DNA of 64,000 nucleotides, taken from Rutidosis leptorrhynchoides (taxonomy: Eukaryota; Streptophyta; Magnoliopsida; Asterales; Asteraceae). Below are positions 13,042 to 25,150 of this stretch, piece by piece; position 1 is the stretch's first letter; each line of letters begins with the position of its first letter. A program made the position numbers and the translations under genes. A model generated the notes under the pieces. The model searched no databases. It saw only the letters and a program-made list of their open reading frames with translations, and was not told where the DNA came from. The stretch lies in contig NC_092341.1 in the NCBI RefSeq assembly GCF_046630445.1, positions 5,024,001 through 5,088,000 on the forward strand, in the 5' to 3' direction.

Positions 13042-13717
13042 TTGGTTGCATGTATGTTAAAACAGGGGTACTTATTATAACGTTAAAGTTTAGTTACCAG
13101 GGTGCTCAATCTTGTAGAATAATTTGATAAACGTTTCTGGATGAAACAACTGAAATCTTGTGATCCACCTTTATATACAGATTATGCACAACAATAAAAC
13201 TATGAACTCACCAACCTTTGTGTTGACACTTTTAAGCATGTTTATTCTCAGGTTTCTAGAAGTCTTCCGCTGTTTGCTTATATGTGATACAAGCTATGTG
13301 CACGGAGTCATACATGCTTTAATCGAGAAAACATTGCATTCACAAAATCATCACCATGTATCTTATTTCGACTGCATTATCAACGGATGCAGTATTGTAA
13401 ACTATTAATTACGGTGATTGTCTATATGTGGAAATCATCAAACGTCAAAAACCTTGGAATTTAATATTCAATTATGGTGTGCCTTTTCAAAAGAATGCAA
13501 TGTTTACAAAACGTATCATATAGAGGTCAAAACCTCGCTATGAAATCAATGAATAATTATTCATCCAAGTGGTTTTGGAAGGATCATCACACATTTTGAT
13601 CTTTATATCATTGAAAATTCATAATAACATTTCATTCGACGCTTTGGACATTTTAATCAATTACAAACTGAAAACTACTCGAATACACATAAAAATCATA
13701 ACATTTTGGATTGATAT

Positions 13718-13914
13718 TGCGACAAAGTATATGTATATTTATAGCAATATCATCCGCCCACCCTGGATATTACGGAACAAAAATTTTTACACTAAAAAAA
13801 AATTTATTTACTAAAAAATAAGGTTTTTTTTAGTGTTCGTCCCTGCTGACTATGAAAGATTTAAAAAAAATTTACACCCGTCCCACCTGTATCCGAGTTC
13901 AAGTTCCGCCACTG
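13718..13914. mobile_element. hAT-type MITE, 197 bp, older copy
   Basis: Same length as, and alignable with, the sharper copy at 29094-29290, including the stretches TTACACTAAAAAA and TTTTTTTTAGTGTT and the end GCCACTG. Its left inverted repeat is badly decayed. The flanks are ATTGATAT and ATTGATGT, an 8-bp duplication with one mismatch, the hAT size. Confidence 0.75.
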
Positions 13915-13921
13915 ATTGATG

Positions 13922-14110
13922 TATATACATGAAAAACTCGTTTAGGCTCGCGAGCTTATTTGAGCTTGATATATGAATCTCTAGACCGGGCTCGTTTATT
14001 AAACGAACTTCAAAATATGTTCAAGCTCCAGCTCGAGCTCGTTTAGACTCGGTTTGAATTGAGCTTTTAACGAGTCGAGCTCGAGTAGTTCGGCTCATTT
14101 ACAATTCACT
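13922..14110. repeat. GAGCTCG-rich interspersed repeat
   Basis: About 190 bp dense in GCTCG, GAGCTCG and TTCGGCTC with several self-complementary stretches, unlike the AT-rich flanks. It resembles a plant MITE type with TCGAGCTCG-rich ends, but I could not fix termini or a target duplication. Confidence 0.4.
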
Positions 14111-14412
14111 CAATTCTATTTTCCATTCTGTTAAGGTTACTTGGTTTTGTCACGTTTAACTTAGGAGAGTTGATATTTTAACTCGTGATTTTGATAAATC
14201 CACTTATAATCATGCTTAACATGTATCAAGTTTTCAATGCATGATATGGGTGATTTTATCAATTATACAAGTAGATTTATCATTACCCTTAATCTAGTGA
14301 TTAAGCGAGCGTTCTTAGTTTTTGGTGGCAACGGTTGTAGGTCTACGTCTAAAATTAGTAGCATGTCATATGATAATACTTGAAACACATGAGCAATAAT
14401 GGAATATGGTAA

Positions 14413-14622
14413 CCATTCGGGCCTAGCCTGGGTGGCCACCCATGAAATCTCCCCTATTTCCAGCAATGGTGCAGGTTCGATCCTCGTGGGGGGGAGTTTT
14501 CCCTGATTTAATTTCCCAATGGCTTTGAGAGTGAAATATATCTCAGAGCCCTCTTGTGAGATTCGATCCTGGGTTTCTCCTCGACGCGTGCGTGTGTCTT
14601 ACCAACTAACCAGCCGTTCAAA

Positions 14623-14661
<39 letters not shown>
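14413..14661 (+). mobile_element. tRNA-derived SINE with (AAT)n tail
   Basis: About 250 bp flanked by the same 18 bp, AATAATGGAATATGGTAA, at 14395-14412 and 14662-14679. Inside are a B-box-like GGTTCGATCC and an upstream A-box-like TAGCCTGGGTGG, the internal RNA polymerase III promoter of SINEs. The 3' end is an AAT repeat (about 14625-14661). Long TSD, pol III boxes and simple-repeat tail together are the SINE signature. Confidence 0.85.
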
Positions 14662-14668
<7 letters not shown>

Positions 14669-14679
14669 GAATATGGTAA

Positions 14680-15420
14680 TTCTCAAGTGCGATTTTAAGT
14701 ATAGACCTGTGGAGTCACGGAATACCGCTAGTTTCAAAATTTTTACTAGAAAATATTTTGTAAATTGCATAGGAAACCACTAAAATTAAATGTATGACCC
14801 CATATTTTTTTAAATCTATCGTTTGTCTTTTTAATTGTATAGAACACCACTAGCTAAATTATGCTACTTGGATCCCATATATTTTTTGAATTTCTAAATT
14901 TTTTAAGGTAAATTATCACTAAAGTAACAACCTAATATAATTGGTATTTAAAAAAAAATTCAGGACCCCACCGAATCACAATTCTAAAATCACCACTGGT
15001 AATTCTACTATACACTAATAATGCATAGAATAAAAAAATTAATGTAACCTACAACTGTTATTTTTTAAAGCTTCAACACTCAAGTTGAATTGTTTTTAAT
15101 GTTTATAAGGATATTATTTGAGTTGTAATTTAACTGGGACTAATTTGTAATATGAATGTTTTTAGCTGATATTACCAATTACCAAATTAATTGTGTCACT
15201 AGTAGAAAGCAACCGAAAAAGAAAAAGAAAAAAAAAGTTACATAGTCGTCCAAATGACTGGTGGAACTTGCCAACATTATTAGTCAAAGGATGGCTTCGA
15301 ACCCTTTCCTTTCTCAAATTGAGATATCACTGAATTAGTATGGCTTAATTATGTGCACAGTAAAATTAGCTTTATACATGAAAAGAAAAACATCTATCTA
15401 TCTATCTATCTATCTATCTA
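14680..15420. other. Intergenic, no gene seen
   Basis: AT-rich sequence with no coding or element signature that I can support, ending in a short (ATCT)n microsatellite at about 15391-15420. Confidence 0.6.
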
Positions 15421-16170
15421 TTCTATATATCTATTCTATATATAATAACAAAAGCTAAAATAAATCTATTTTATATATAATAACAAAAGCTAAAATAAAT
15501 GATTTTAAATAGCAAAATTAATCTTAATCATCCATTAAATTAATAATCAATGATCTAGACCCTTAATTTTCTCCTAATCTTTCTAATAACCTCATAACCC
15601 TAGCATTGAATTGTTTGATTACGAAATTACCCTTACACAAAATAAAAGGGGTGACCAAATTTTTAAGAGTTTCAAAATTAGGAATCCACTTTCTTCTTCG
15701 AGAATTGCTAGGCTCACTCAATTTTTCCACGCAAAATATTTCACACGCTGACGTGGCTTAGTAACGTGTATCTCCATATAAGATTTCTAACTACCCCTTT
15801 ATTTTGGCTTGAAAATATCTTCTTTTGATAATTATTGTTGTGATATGTTCTGATTATCTTTAATTTCTCATTCATGATACTAGGTACTCTCTTTCTTCCT
15901 AAAAAGTAGTCTCTAATATCCATTGTTAACTTTACGGAGCATCTGAAAATAATTAGTATTATTAAAGATTAAAAGGGTGTTTAATTACTACCGTATTTCT
16001 ATCAATTTATTGAGATAATGATTTGTGAAATTTCAAATTTATTTTATGAATTATCTTCATCTTTATTACTAGGTTTTATCGATACATATTACTTTTAATA
16101 TTCTTGTGACACATATTGCTTCTAAAAATGTTCTGATGCAACGGGTTAATGATCCAAAGGTGGTAAAAGG

Positions 16171-16400
16171 TAAGGGTGTGCGTGATACGGTTCCGGACCA
16201 AACTTGTTCGGTTCGATTCGGTTCCGTCCCGAATCCCAATTTAGAGCAAAAAAATGGACCGAGGACCGGATCAAATATTATCGGTTCGGTACGGTACGGT
16301 TCGGGTAATTTTAGTCTTTTTTCGGTTTTGATCCGGTCCGGTACGCTCTTCGGTTCGGTCCGGTACGGTCTTCGGTTCTTCCGTTACCATGCACACCCCC
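16171..16400. mobile_element. Mutator-like MITE rich in CGGTTCGG
   Basis: 230 bp between 10-bp repeats TGGTAAAAGG (16161-16170 and 16401-16410). The ends are inverted: GGGTGTGCGTGATACGG on the left against the complement of CCGTTACCATGCACACCC on the right. The interior is full of CGGTTCGG and GGTACGG. A 9-11 bp duplication is typical of Mutator-like elements. Confidence 0.85.
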
Positions 16401-16625
16401 TGGTAAAAGGCTAATTCTAAATGGGTGATATTAGATTATTATTAGTATAATAGTATAACAAGGGGATTAGGTGGTTGTGGCCTGTGGGTCTCTATTTACT
16501 AAGAGCTACAGTAATCGAGGAACTTGTGTGTCAAAATGAGTTTTTTTGTTCATGTATGTACCCTAATTTCAACGGAAATGGATTCATGTGAGTGAAGGAG
16601 ATGATGTTAGGGAATTATTATTGAA

Positions 16626-17677
16626 CTAGTGAAATGACCCGTGAAATCACGGGTTTGTTTTAATAAAATAGTTTAATGATATGTTTTAGGTATTAAGTGA
16701 ACGTAAATGTTAAAGTCATTTAGTTTAATGACCCGTTGAACCACAGATTCCGACTAAGAAACTTGTCATTGTTTTTACAAACATATTGATATACTTAACT
16801 TGGTCAGAATAAATGAACTACATTTATTCTCCCACGATCTTCTTCCAATTTTCATCACAATTGCTATTTTTCTTGTCATAAAAGTCTTCATTACAACATT
16901 TTATTGAAACGTGTATTTTGTATACATGTGTAACGTAATTAATCCGGTAAAAAACCCATAGTTAAATAATAATAATATAATAATAATAATAAATTTTTCT
17001 CTAAAATTGAGTATTTATATTTTTAATAATAATTATTAGTAATAACAAATGTCTCCTTATTTTTATTAAAAAAAATTAAAATTAAAATTTATAATTATTA
17101 TATAAAGGTGGTATAATATGTTTCAAAGTTTGTACATGTGGGTCTTTTGTAAAAGATTGTATAATTTTTTAAAGTTTGTACATATGGTCAAGTGGATGTT
17201 TTATCATAATTTTAAAAAGTGATCCGATATTTTGTGTTTAAAAGTTGACTAATGAATGATATTTTGTTGTGTTTAAGAAATTTTATTTTAAGTATGTTAT
17301 AAGAGATTTGATATTCCCAAACAAATATATCACACAATATCAGTAACAATCTGACTTGCATTTTAGCCACATAAATTATTTAGTTGTTATGATTGAAGAA
17401 AATAAAAGAATAAGATATGATGCAGAAGATAATAACGTTCGTTAAAAATAATACGGGATAATTATTTATTTGTTATTATGAGAAGGAAAAACAAATTTAT
17501 TAATAAAGTAGAAGATAAATAATTACTCTTTTTTAATTAATTTATTTTAATTAGTGTTTATGACATCATCTACATGTCTTCTAATTTTTTCTTTTTTTTT
17601 TTTTTTGATTTATTTTTATAAAGAATAATTGCTTATTTATGACATCACAAGGATAGAGATTTAATATTAACTATAGA
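16626..17677 (-). mobile_element. Second Helitron-like element, reversed, nested in the first
   Basis: On the minus strand the 3' end is a hairpin (CCCGTG..CACGGG, 16638-16653 in plus coordinates) followed by CATTTCACTAG. A plausible 5' TC end (TCTATAGTTAATATT on the minus strand) lies at 17677, and both flanks fit insertion between A and T. The 3' end is clear; the 5' end is inferred. Confidence 0.5.
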
Positions 17678-19542
17678 TAGAAGATAAAGGGTTTATAAAG
17701 TTGAAGATTAATACGTTATTTTTAGAAGAATAAAAGATGAAAGTTAGTGTAATTAATTATTATCAATTATCAATTATTGAAAAATCTTATATTTAAATGT
17801 TCTTTGATATAGTTAATAATCGTATGTATTAGAAAAAATGTTGCATGGCTTTCTGAAAGTAAGGTAGATTTTACTTACGTTCGAACTAATTAATTTTAAT
17901 TTTGTTGATCTTATATGGTGTGGATCATGATCATGAACATGATTATTTTATGTTTTAATCAGTAATAGGTCACAAAATTTTAAAATTTCCAATTTAAATT
18001 TATGACACATAAAAACATATGTGCTAATATGCTTCTGATGCAATGAGTTTCATAAAACTTGCAACAACTATAACTTATAAAATATATACTGTTATAGATT
18101 GAATATGTACTGGCAATTTTGACATGCTGAGATTATTTGAGGCACATTTTTTTATAATAATAGGATGTAATGTATATGTAACCTGAACTCGAAGAATGAA
18201 GAGATAGAAGGGTAATGGGGTCAGAAGGGCTAGAAAAATAACTCGATCTATACACACATTCTTAATGTGAAGGTGTTGCATTTGGCGGGTCAGAAACATA
18301 TCAAAATGGGTTTCGACATAAATGGGTAATATTTTTGCAATCGTCTTCCCTTGTGTAATATTTTCTTTCTTTTTTCGTTGAACAAGTTCGTATATGTATT
18401 TATTCCTAATGTTCAAATTCATACTAAAGATTGTTTATTTGTAAATACTAGATGCTAGGATTCAATGTTTTGTAGGGCATTTTTTTGATAAATTGCCAGT
18501 GGTGACTATCCTTGATAAGTTAATTTATATTTACACTATATTTGTTTCTTTAGTTGTGGTGGCTTTGATTAACTTCCTATAAAAGGTACACTGTAATGTG
18601 ACTAGAATGAATACGTTCAATTGTTTGACAAAAATTGGGCATATCGTGTTTTTTATTTTGAAGGTCGTTTGCGAATTTGTAAAGATGGTTTAATAGGAAA
18701 GCAAACATGAAGCTACAATTTGTGAACATGTCAATGGTTAGTAATGGCATTTTTTTGTACAAACTCATTGTTAACTTTTATCTAGATTCTTATGTAGATT
18801 AAAACCATTAATGGGTTGAAATTGCCACTCTTAACATCCATTTGTCTATACTTATTTCTAACTTATTACTCATAACTTATTAGGCATTTTCAACTATATC
18901 TTTTAGGTTTGCTTATCGGTAATGCTAATTTAGGGACACTTTGATTTGTGATAGTTAACATAACTCTTTTAGGAGTAAGTAGTTGTTTGCTACCAAGATC
19001 ACTCATGAGTTTGCTACTAAAACAATAGAAATTTTGTGGTCAACCCTTTCAAGTAAATGGGTCAAAATTGGCTCACTGGTGTATCATGGGTTTATTACTC
19101 TCCGTTTTTTTTTTTTTTTTGTTTTGCTTTTCCGGATGTTACTTCTAATTGCATATGTTGTTTTCCCTTGTGTGTTTGATTATTGTTGCTTATAAGGTAA
19201 TTATATGGTGTTTGATAGTAGTTGTTATCATTGTTTGTGTTATTTTTTCTGCTGTTTCATGAAGGTATTTCAAATCATCAAACGTCGATATCTTTACATC
19301 AACACGTCAAGAGATTAGAAGCGTGAAATAATCTATGGGAAACAAGACCTAAGTTTAAGAATTAGACTTGAATTTATGGGTTTATTTGTTATCTTTTGCT
19401 CAACAATTATATAGCAATATTCTATAATTGTGTCCGTTACTGAAAACTACGCAAATAATATAATGTTTCACATTAAGTATTTTCTAACTAATGCTTGCTT
19501 AGTCCATAAATTAGCCCCGCGAATTCGCGGGCATTAAACTAG

Positions 19543-19992
19543 TACTGTATTAATTTAAGAAAAAAATTACGTATAAATTGTAATTTTGTGTACGCATGTG
19601 ATAAATTAATTTAAATTATTAATAATGCATCCACAGCACCATGTACTAAGTTGATTGATGCAGAAATATGGTGGTACAGTTTGTACATTGGGTTGTCCTT
19701 AGGCTTCCCACTAACATATATATAAACTCAGTAAAAATCGAACTTGGTCCAATATCTCAAGTTTTGATCAGTTGATGTCTAGAACTTAAGAAAATAATCT
19801 GTCCTAAAAAAATAAACCACACGTAACAAATTACATAGGTTATTAACAAAACAAGTCTCCTTTAGTCACCCTGTCACAAGCCAAAAAAATCAGGAGCCTA
19901 ATCATTTTCGAATAGCGGATTGCCCCTTTCTTGCTTAAGTTCAACAAAACTCAATTTTGAACAAACAAAATTATGTTATTATATACTCTTTA
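19543..19992. other. Intergenic, no gene seen
   Basis: No coding region, repeat or element boundary that I can support. Confidence 0.6.
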
Positions 19993-20689
19993 TGTTGGAT
20001 AATATAAAGAATTGAATGACAATTGATTCTCATGAAAGTTATAAAGGTGCAAGTTAAAGTAACATTTGTTGCAACTTAATAGGCATTTGATAACTTATGA
20101 GTATTAAGTAACATGTTAATTATCATTAAATATGAGTTCTTTCATATTCCCTCCTTTATTCTATATAAGAGGTTGGTGATTGATGATTCATTAACTTAGA
20201 GAAATATAGATGAAACTTAGCTCCATAAAAATACACACACAAAGTATACATAAGCTTAGTTTTTGTTTGATTAATGACTTTGGTCAAAAGAGACAAAAAT
20301 GTGTGTTAGCTTATTATGAACGATGTAGACAACATTTTCAGGCAATTGTTCAAGTCCGGCAGTACACTGCTTCGGACCGGTGTACCCTGGGAACAGAGGA
20401 AGAATCTGTTTAAGAGAATTGTGTCAAACACAAGCTCGGTTCAATCTTCTTTTCGGTTAGATAATTCTATCTATCGTTTTTATTATAATTATTTCTTATA
20501 CATATTTGGTATCTGATTATTATGTTCATGATAATATGTATAATTGTTACAGTTTCGTATACATATTTTCTACACTTTATGTGAATGAATGTTGAACCAA
20601 CCAATTGTAGGACGATACCAGGGTAAAGGAACAGTAAAACTTAGTACCATATTAAAATTATTTTCACATGAACATATATAATTCCAACA
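19993..20689 (+). mobile_element. Possible copia-type LTR remnant
   Basis: Begins TGTTGGATAATAT and ends ATTCCAACA, an inverted TGTTGGA/TCCAACA pair usual for copia LTRs, with a TATA-like CTATATAAGAGG at about 20162 and a leader-like region after it. No 5-bp target duplication and no primer site were found, so it would be a decayed or truncated LTR. Short frames inside (20210-20516) match nothing I know. Confidence 0.4.
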
Positions 20690-20902
20690 CACAGGAAACT
20701 TGATACTTGATTGGGACACAAGGCTCTGCAAGGAGCAAATTTAAGTTGAACAAACTTCTATTGTTCATAGTTTTAGCATCTAATATAGAGATGTGGGGCC
20801 AAAGTTCGTTCCACCAATTTCATTCACGGGCGAATGTGGAAATATAGTTATTTGTTTGCTCACCTTCTATTGGATGAATTTTGATCATTAGTTACGGGAA
20901 TC

Positions 20903-21020
20903 GATATTTTCGCCATCCAAATTACTCTTTCCATCACAAACTGTACATTAATAAGTTGTACTGTACGATTCAATAATGCATGTTTTTAATGGAAAGAGTA
21001 ATTTGAATGATGAAAATATC
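20903..21020. repeat. 32-bp inverted repeat (stem-loop)
   Basis: The arms 20903-20934 and 20989-21020 are complementary with about three mismatches, around a 54-base loop. The arm core is CCAAATTACTCTTTCCAT. It could be a small foldback element or, if transcribed, a hairpin RNA. Confidence 0.7.
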
Positions 21021-21465
21021 ATTTCTTATTACAAAAGGTACATAGTTTTAGTTTATGAATGTTTCATGCATGAGCATGAAACCAGGGGCGGATCCACCAT
21101 GTCTTCAGTGGTTGCACGTGCAACCAGTCAACGTAGCTGACGTAGTGTTAATTTTTGTAAAGTTCTCTATAATATATGAAAGTGCAACCAGTTAATTTTT
21201 TTCATTTTGATGGAAGAGTTGCAGCTTATTTTTAGCAAGAAGAAGACTTGTTAGATTTAGGATGAAGATAAAGTATCGACTACATATGGCCCACCCATCT
21301 ACTTTTATAACATATTCCTTTATACTCCCTTATATTATTATAGACTTTACAATGTAGACCTTTAACTTGTACTATTGAATAATAATTAGAAGCTAAATGG
21401 AGAGAAGTTAACTGCACGATCAACTTGTATACTTCGTATATATTGGTTGGACAGATAATAAATAA

Positions 21466-21622
21466 GAGAAATAATTTTTCAACCTACCAAATCAACCTAT
21501 CTATCTAGGATCATGATATGTGTACTCATGTGTTGAAGAGAAAATTAAATACACATGTCATGATTCTAAATAGGTAGGTTATAGATAGCTAAGTTGAAAG
21601 GTAGGTTGATGAATTATTACTC
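21466..21622. mobile_element. MITE-like inverted repeat inside the hAT element
   Basis: Long imperfect inverted arms, TTTCAACCTACC..GATCATGATATGTGT on the left and the complement of ACACATGTCATGAT..GGTTGATGAATT on the right, with a short centre. I could not settle a target duplication. Confidence 0.5.
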
Positions 21623-22608
21623 ATAAATAAATAATGATTAATGGAGACATGCTAACTACAAAATGAATTTCATTATAAGAATATGCTTATTTTTTATTTT
21701 TTTTGCTGAAAAAAAGCTAAGACTTTTATTACCATCAAATTCATCGAAAAGATGAAAAACACAATACAAACAACGAAATCACGAACAAAGTATAATGAAC
21801 CACCTAGACCACTATATACGAGTTTTTACTTTTCATCATTAAACATACAAAAGTTTTACTTTTCATTACTTAAAGTATAACTAAATTCGAATATCATGTA
21901 AGAACAGAGCGTTTGTAATTACATATTTTTTTTTTTTTTTTGTTGAATCATTGTGTTTTACTTTAAGTTATATTTTGAATAAAGAAAAGATTGTACAACT
22001 CATTTTTTTCCATTAGACCCTTTCTAATGGTCACCAACTCACGACGTGGGTGGTGAATGGTGACATGACAAGAATCCAACAGCATTTTTTCCGAGTAGTG
22101 GGGCGTGGCTTATATTCATGGGTCGAGCGTGAATTGGTTTCCCACGGAAAACTCACGGCCGTGGCTTTGTATTTATTAATTTTATACTATTTTTATATTA
22201 TTACTTTAAAACTTTTTTACTACTTTACCAATTATAATTTAAAACATCATCACCACACTCTTTACCCTCACCAAAAACTTACACCGCCATTACTACTGAA
22301 AGAACCCGTTCATATACATTATAAACGATTCACAATAGTTGATTACATTGCGAGGTATTTAACCTCTATATGATACATTTTACAAACATTGCATTCGTTT
22401 TTAAAAGACAATCTTTCTCTACAATAAAAATTGACAGGCATGCATACCATTTCATAATATTCACTATCCAACTATAAATTGATTTAATAATAATCTTTGA
22501 TGAACTCAATGACTCGAATGCAACGTTCTTCGAAATATGCTATGAAAGACTCCAAGTAATATCTTTAAAATGAGCAAATGCACAGCGGAAGATTTCTTTA
22601 ACACCTGA

Positions 22609-23120
22609 GAATAAACATGCTTTAAAGTGTCAACCAAAAGGTTGGTGAGTTCATTAGTTTATCATAATCATTTATTTCCATCATTTTAATAGACCACAAG
22701 AATTTCATTTCCAGTTCTCATAAATATACGTCCCATGCATAGAGACAAAAAATAATCATTCATATGGTGAACACCTGGTAACCGACATTAACTAGATACA
22801 TATAAGAATATCCCCTATCATTCCGGGATCCTCCTTCGGACATGATATAATTTCGAAGTACTAAAGCATCCGGTACTTTGGATGGGGTTTGTTAGGCCCA
22901 ATAAATCTATCTTTAGGATTCGCGTCAATTAGGGTGTCTGTTCCCTAATTCTTAGATTACCAGACTTTAATAAAAAGGGGCATATTCGATTTCGATAATT
23001 CAACCATAGAATGTAGTTTCAATTACTTGTGTCTATTTCGTCAAACATTTATAAAAGCGCATGTATTCTCAGTCCCAAAAATATAAAGGGTAAAAAGGCA
23101 AATGAAACTCACCATACTGT
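22609..23120 (-). promoter_or_regulatory. Intron-like module of A5
   Basis: Read on the minus strand, ATG|GTGAGTTTCATTTGCC near 23115 resembles the A-family 5' splice site and TTTATTCTCAG|GTG near 22612 the 3' site. The block with ACGCGAATCCTAAAGATAGA lies between them near 22920. Coordinates are approximate; function is inferred. Confidence 0.4.
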
Positions 23121-24199
23121 ATTTCGTAGTAAAAATACATATAACGTCATTGAACAAGTGCAAGGTTGGCCTCGGATTCACGAACCTAAATTAATTATAT
23201 ATATTTATGTGTTGGTCAATATTTGTCTAACAAATTAGGTCAAGTCATAGTGTACCACAATCCTAATGCTCGAGACTAATATGCAAAAGTCAACAAAAGT
23301 AAATTTGACTCAAAATAATTTCCATAAATCTATACATGATTAATATATAGTTTAAATATCGTCGTTTTATATTTTTAAATATTTTTAAAAGATTTATTAG
23401 AGTAAATAATATAATTTATTTATTAATAAATAAAATTTTATATTATATTTATATAATAAAATATACTTTTATATATATTAAGTAATAAAATTTATAGGGT
23501 TCATTTAATATTATAAAGATAATATGATAGGTATTATTAAAGTAAGTTATTACACGTAGTAAAATATGTTTGTATCAAATATTTATTTAATAAAATAATA
23601 TCTATAATGATAGTAAGTAAAAGTTGTATTATTTTGTAATAATAATTATTATTATAAAAATATCAATATTTATAATTACTAAGATGACATTATGATAAAC
23701 GATAATTCTAATTATGATAACTTTAATATTTACGATAATTTTTAATATTATCTTTAAAATAATAATTCTATTTAAAATAATAATAATAATAATGATATTT
23801 TATAGTAACAATGACATTTCTATTAAAATGATAATTTTTGTTAAAATGATAGTTTTAATACTAACGATAATTTTAATAATAATAGTAATGATAAAAATAA
23901 TAAGAACGATAATTTTATCTAAATCAATATCTTATAATATTTTAATTTCATCATGATACTCTTACCCATTATTTCCTAATCGTTTCGTTTAATTGCTTTT
24001 AATCGTCTTTTATATCGTGTTCGTAATAATGATAATAATAGTAATCAAAATAATTAGGTGTTACAAATATTTGTTTTAATTACACTAATATTAATAATGA
24101 TAGTTACTATAACATTATTAACGATAATGCTAATAATTATCTTAATGATAATATAGTAATAATAATATTAACAATAACAATAACCATTTTTAAATAATG

Positions 24200-24440
24200 A
24201 TATATATATTAATAATGATAATAATAATAATAATACCAATAATAATAATAATAATAATAATAATAATTGGATAATAATAATAATACTAATTATAACTTTA
24301 ACGATAATAACGATAGTAATAATAATAAAAAATAACAATTTTTTTTAATGATAAATCCTTTTATTGATAAAGATAATAATAATAATAATAAGATAAAACT
24401 AGAACGACGATAATAACGACGATAATAATAATCATTTTTA
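24200..24440. repeat. AAT-type simple repeat cluster in A5
   Basis: Runs of AAT/ATA trinucleotides interrupted by short unique bits; any long reading frame here is low-complexity. Confidence 0.85.
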
Positions 24441-25035
24441 ATAATAATACAAAAATTCGATGGACTATAACTTCAAATCCGTTCATCGAAATCATTCGAT
24501 ATCTAAATAAAAAGTTCTTAATTTTTCGTTAGCTTTCCAACGACATGCATATCTTATACCTTATCTCAGTCACATATATAACTAATTCAGGATTCAACAT
24601 AACCTAACTAAAGGCAATATCAAAAGTACAAATATGCATAATCCTATATACTCGAGCACTAGTCAAGGATACACTATTAGTATGTAAAAGTTAAATTATG
24701 AGTACTCACGTATCAATATTGAGATTCAATATTGCAGGAAAGGTACGTAGACGCAACGGAGATGATAAACACTATATTGACCTCACGAGCATACCCATGA
24801 ACCATACCCAATCACTTCCATAGCTATAACCCATAATTTCCTTAATCCAATCCCACTCGAAAAACAATTTCAAAATCACTCGGACAGCACTCTGACGTAA
24901 TATTTTATGTATACTAATAATATCTTGAAATAATACGGAGTAAATATATATATGTAAATCGATTGAGAGAGTTTAGAGAAAAATATTTTCAAGTTTCTAT
25001 GAAATAATGAAACCTATTGAATTCTATTTATAATA

Positions 25036-25150
25036 GATTTTTGAATTATTAAAGTGAATTATTAAAGTATGAATTATTAAAGTGAATTATTAAAGTATGA
25101 ATTATTAAAGTGAATTATTAAAGTATGAATTATTAAAGTAAATTATTAAA
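25036..25150. repeat. 28-bp tandem repeat in A5
   Basis: About four copies of a unit made of two similar halves, GAATTATTAAAGT and GAATTATTAAAGTAT, decaying at the right edge. Confidence 0.9.

Larger units (their letters stand above)
3502..13251 (+). promoter_or_regulatory. Intron-like module of A1 (split by gypsy element 1)
   Basis: CTAAG|GTGAGTTTC matches the plant 5' splice consensus at 3501/3502, and TTTATTCTCAG|G matches a 3' splice site at 13251/13252. With gypsy element 1 and one copy of its duplication discounted the interval is 522 bp, the same length as in A3. The conserved block with TTGACATCCCC lies inside (3621-3724). Splicing is inferred from consensus and conservation only. 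Confidence 0.4.
15421..19542 (+). mobile_element. Helitron-like element (non-autonomous)
   Basis: The 3' end is diagnostic: hairpin CCCGCGAATTCGCGGG at 19516-19531, then GCATTAAACTAG with terminal CTAG followed by T. The proposed 5' end starts with TC (TCTATATATCTATTC) and has a duplicated 35-bp segment containing ATAACAAAAGCTAAAATAAA (about 15430-15500). Helitrons insert between A and T without duplication and end in CTRR after a hairpin. No Rep/helicase coding is present. It carries a Mutator-like MITE and a reversed second Helitron. The exact 5' base is uncertain because of the adjoining (ATCT)n. Confidence 0.6.

Noticed and set aside
13160-13408. Frames of about 80-127 codons recurring in A1, A2 and A3 (also 34025 and 51630)
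   Set aside because: They recur because the LTRs are related. They end at different points, differ by frameshifts and cross the proposed 3' splice site, so no conserved protein is indicated.
16106-16414. 102-codon frame rich in Gly, Ser and Arg
   Set aside because: Crosses the Mutator-like MITE and its target duplication; composition comes from CGGTTCGG repeats.
20210-20516. Two overlapping frames, possibly a small gene
   Set aside because: They lie in a probable LTR remnant and share no recognisable motif; support is insufficient.
22050-22373. 107-codon frame
   Set aside because: Crosses from the hAT element into LTR A5, so it cannot be one old gene.
23714-23956. 80-codon frame rich in Ile
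   Set aside because: Low-complexity AT-rich repeat inside LTR A5; no domain.
23400-24440. Possible CRISPR-like or satellite array
   Set aside because: Irregular AT-rich simple repeats without equal spacers; the genome is eukaryotic.
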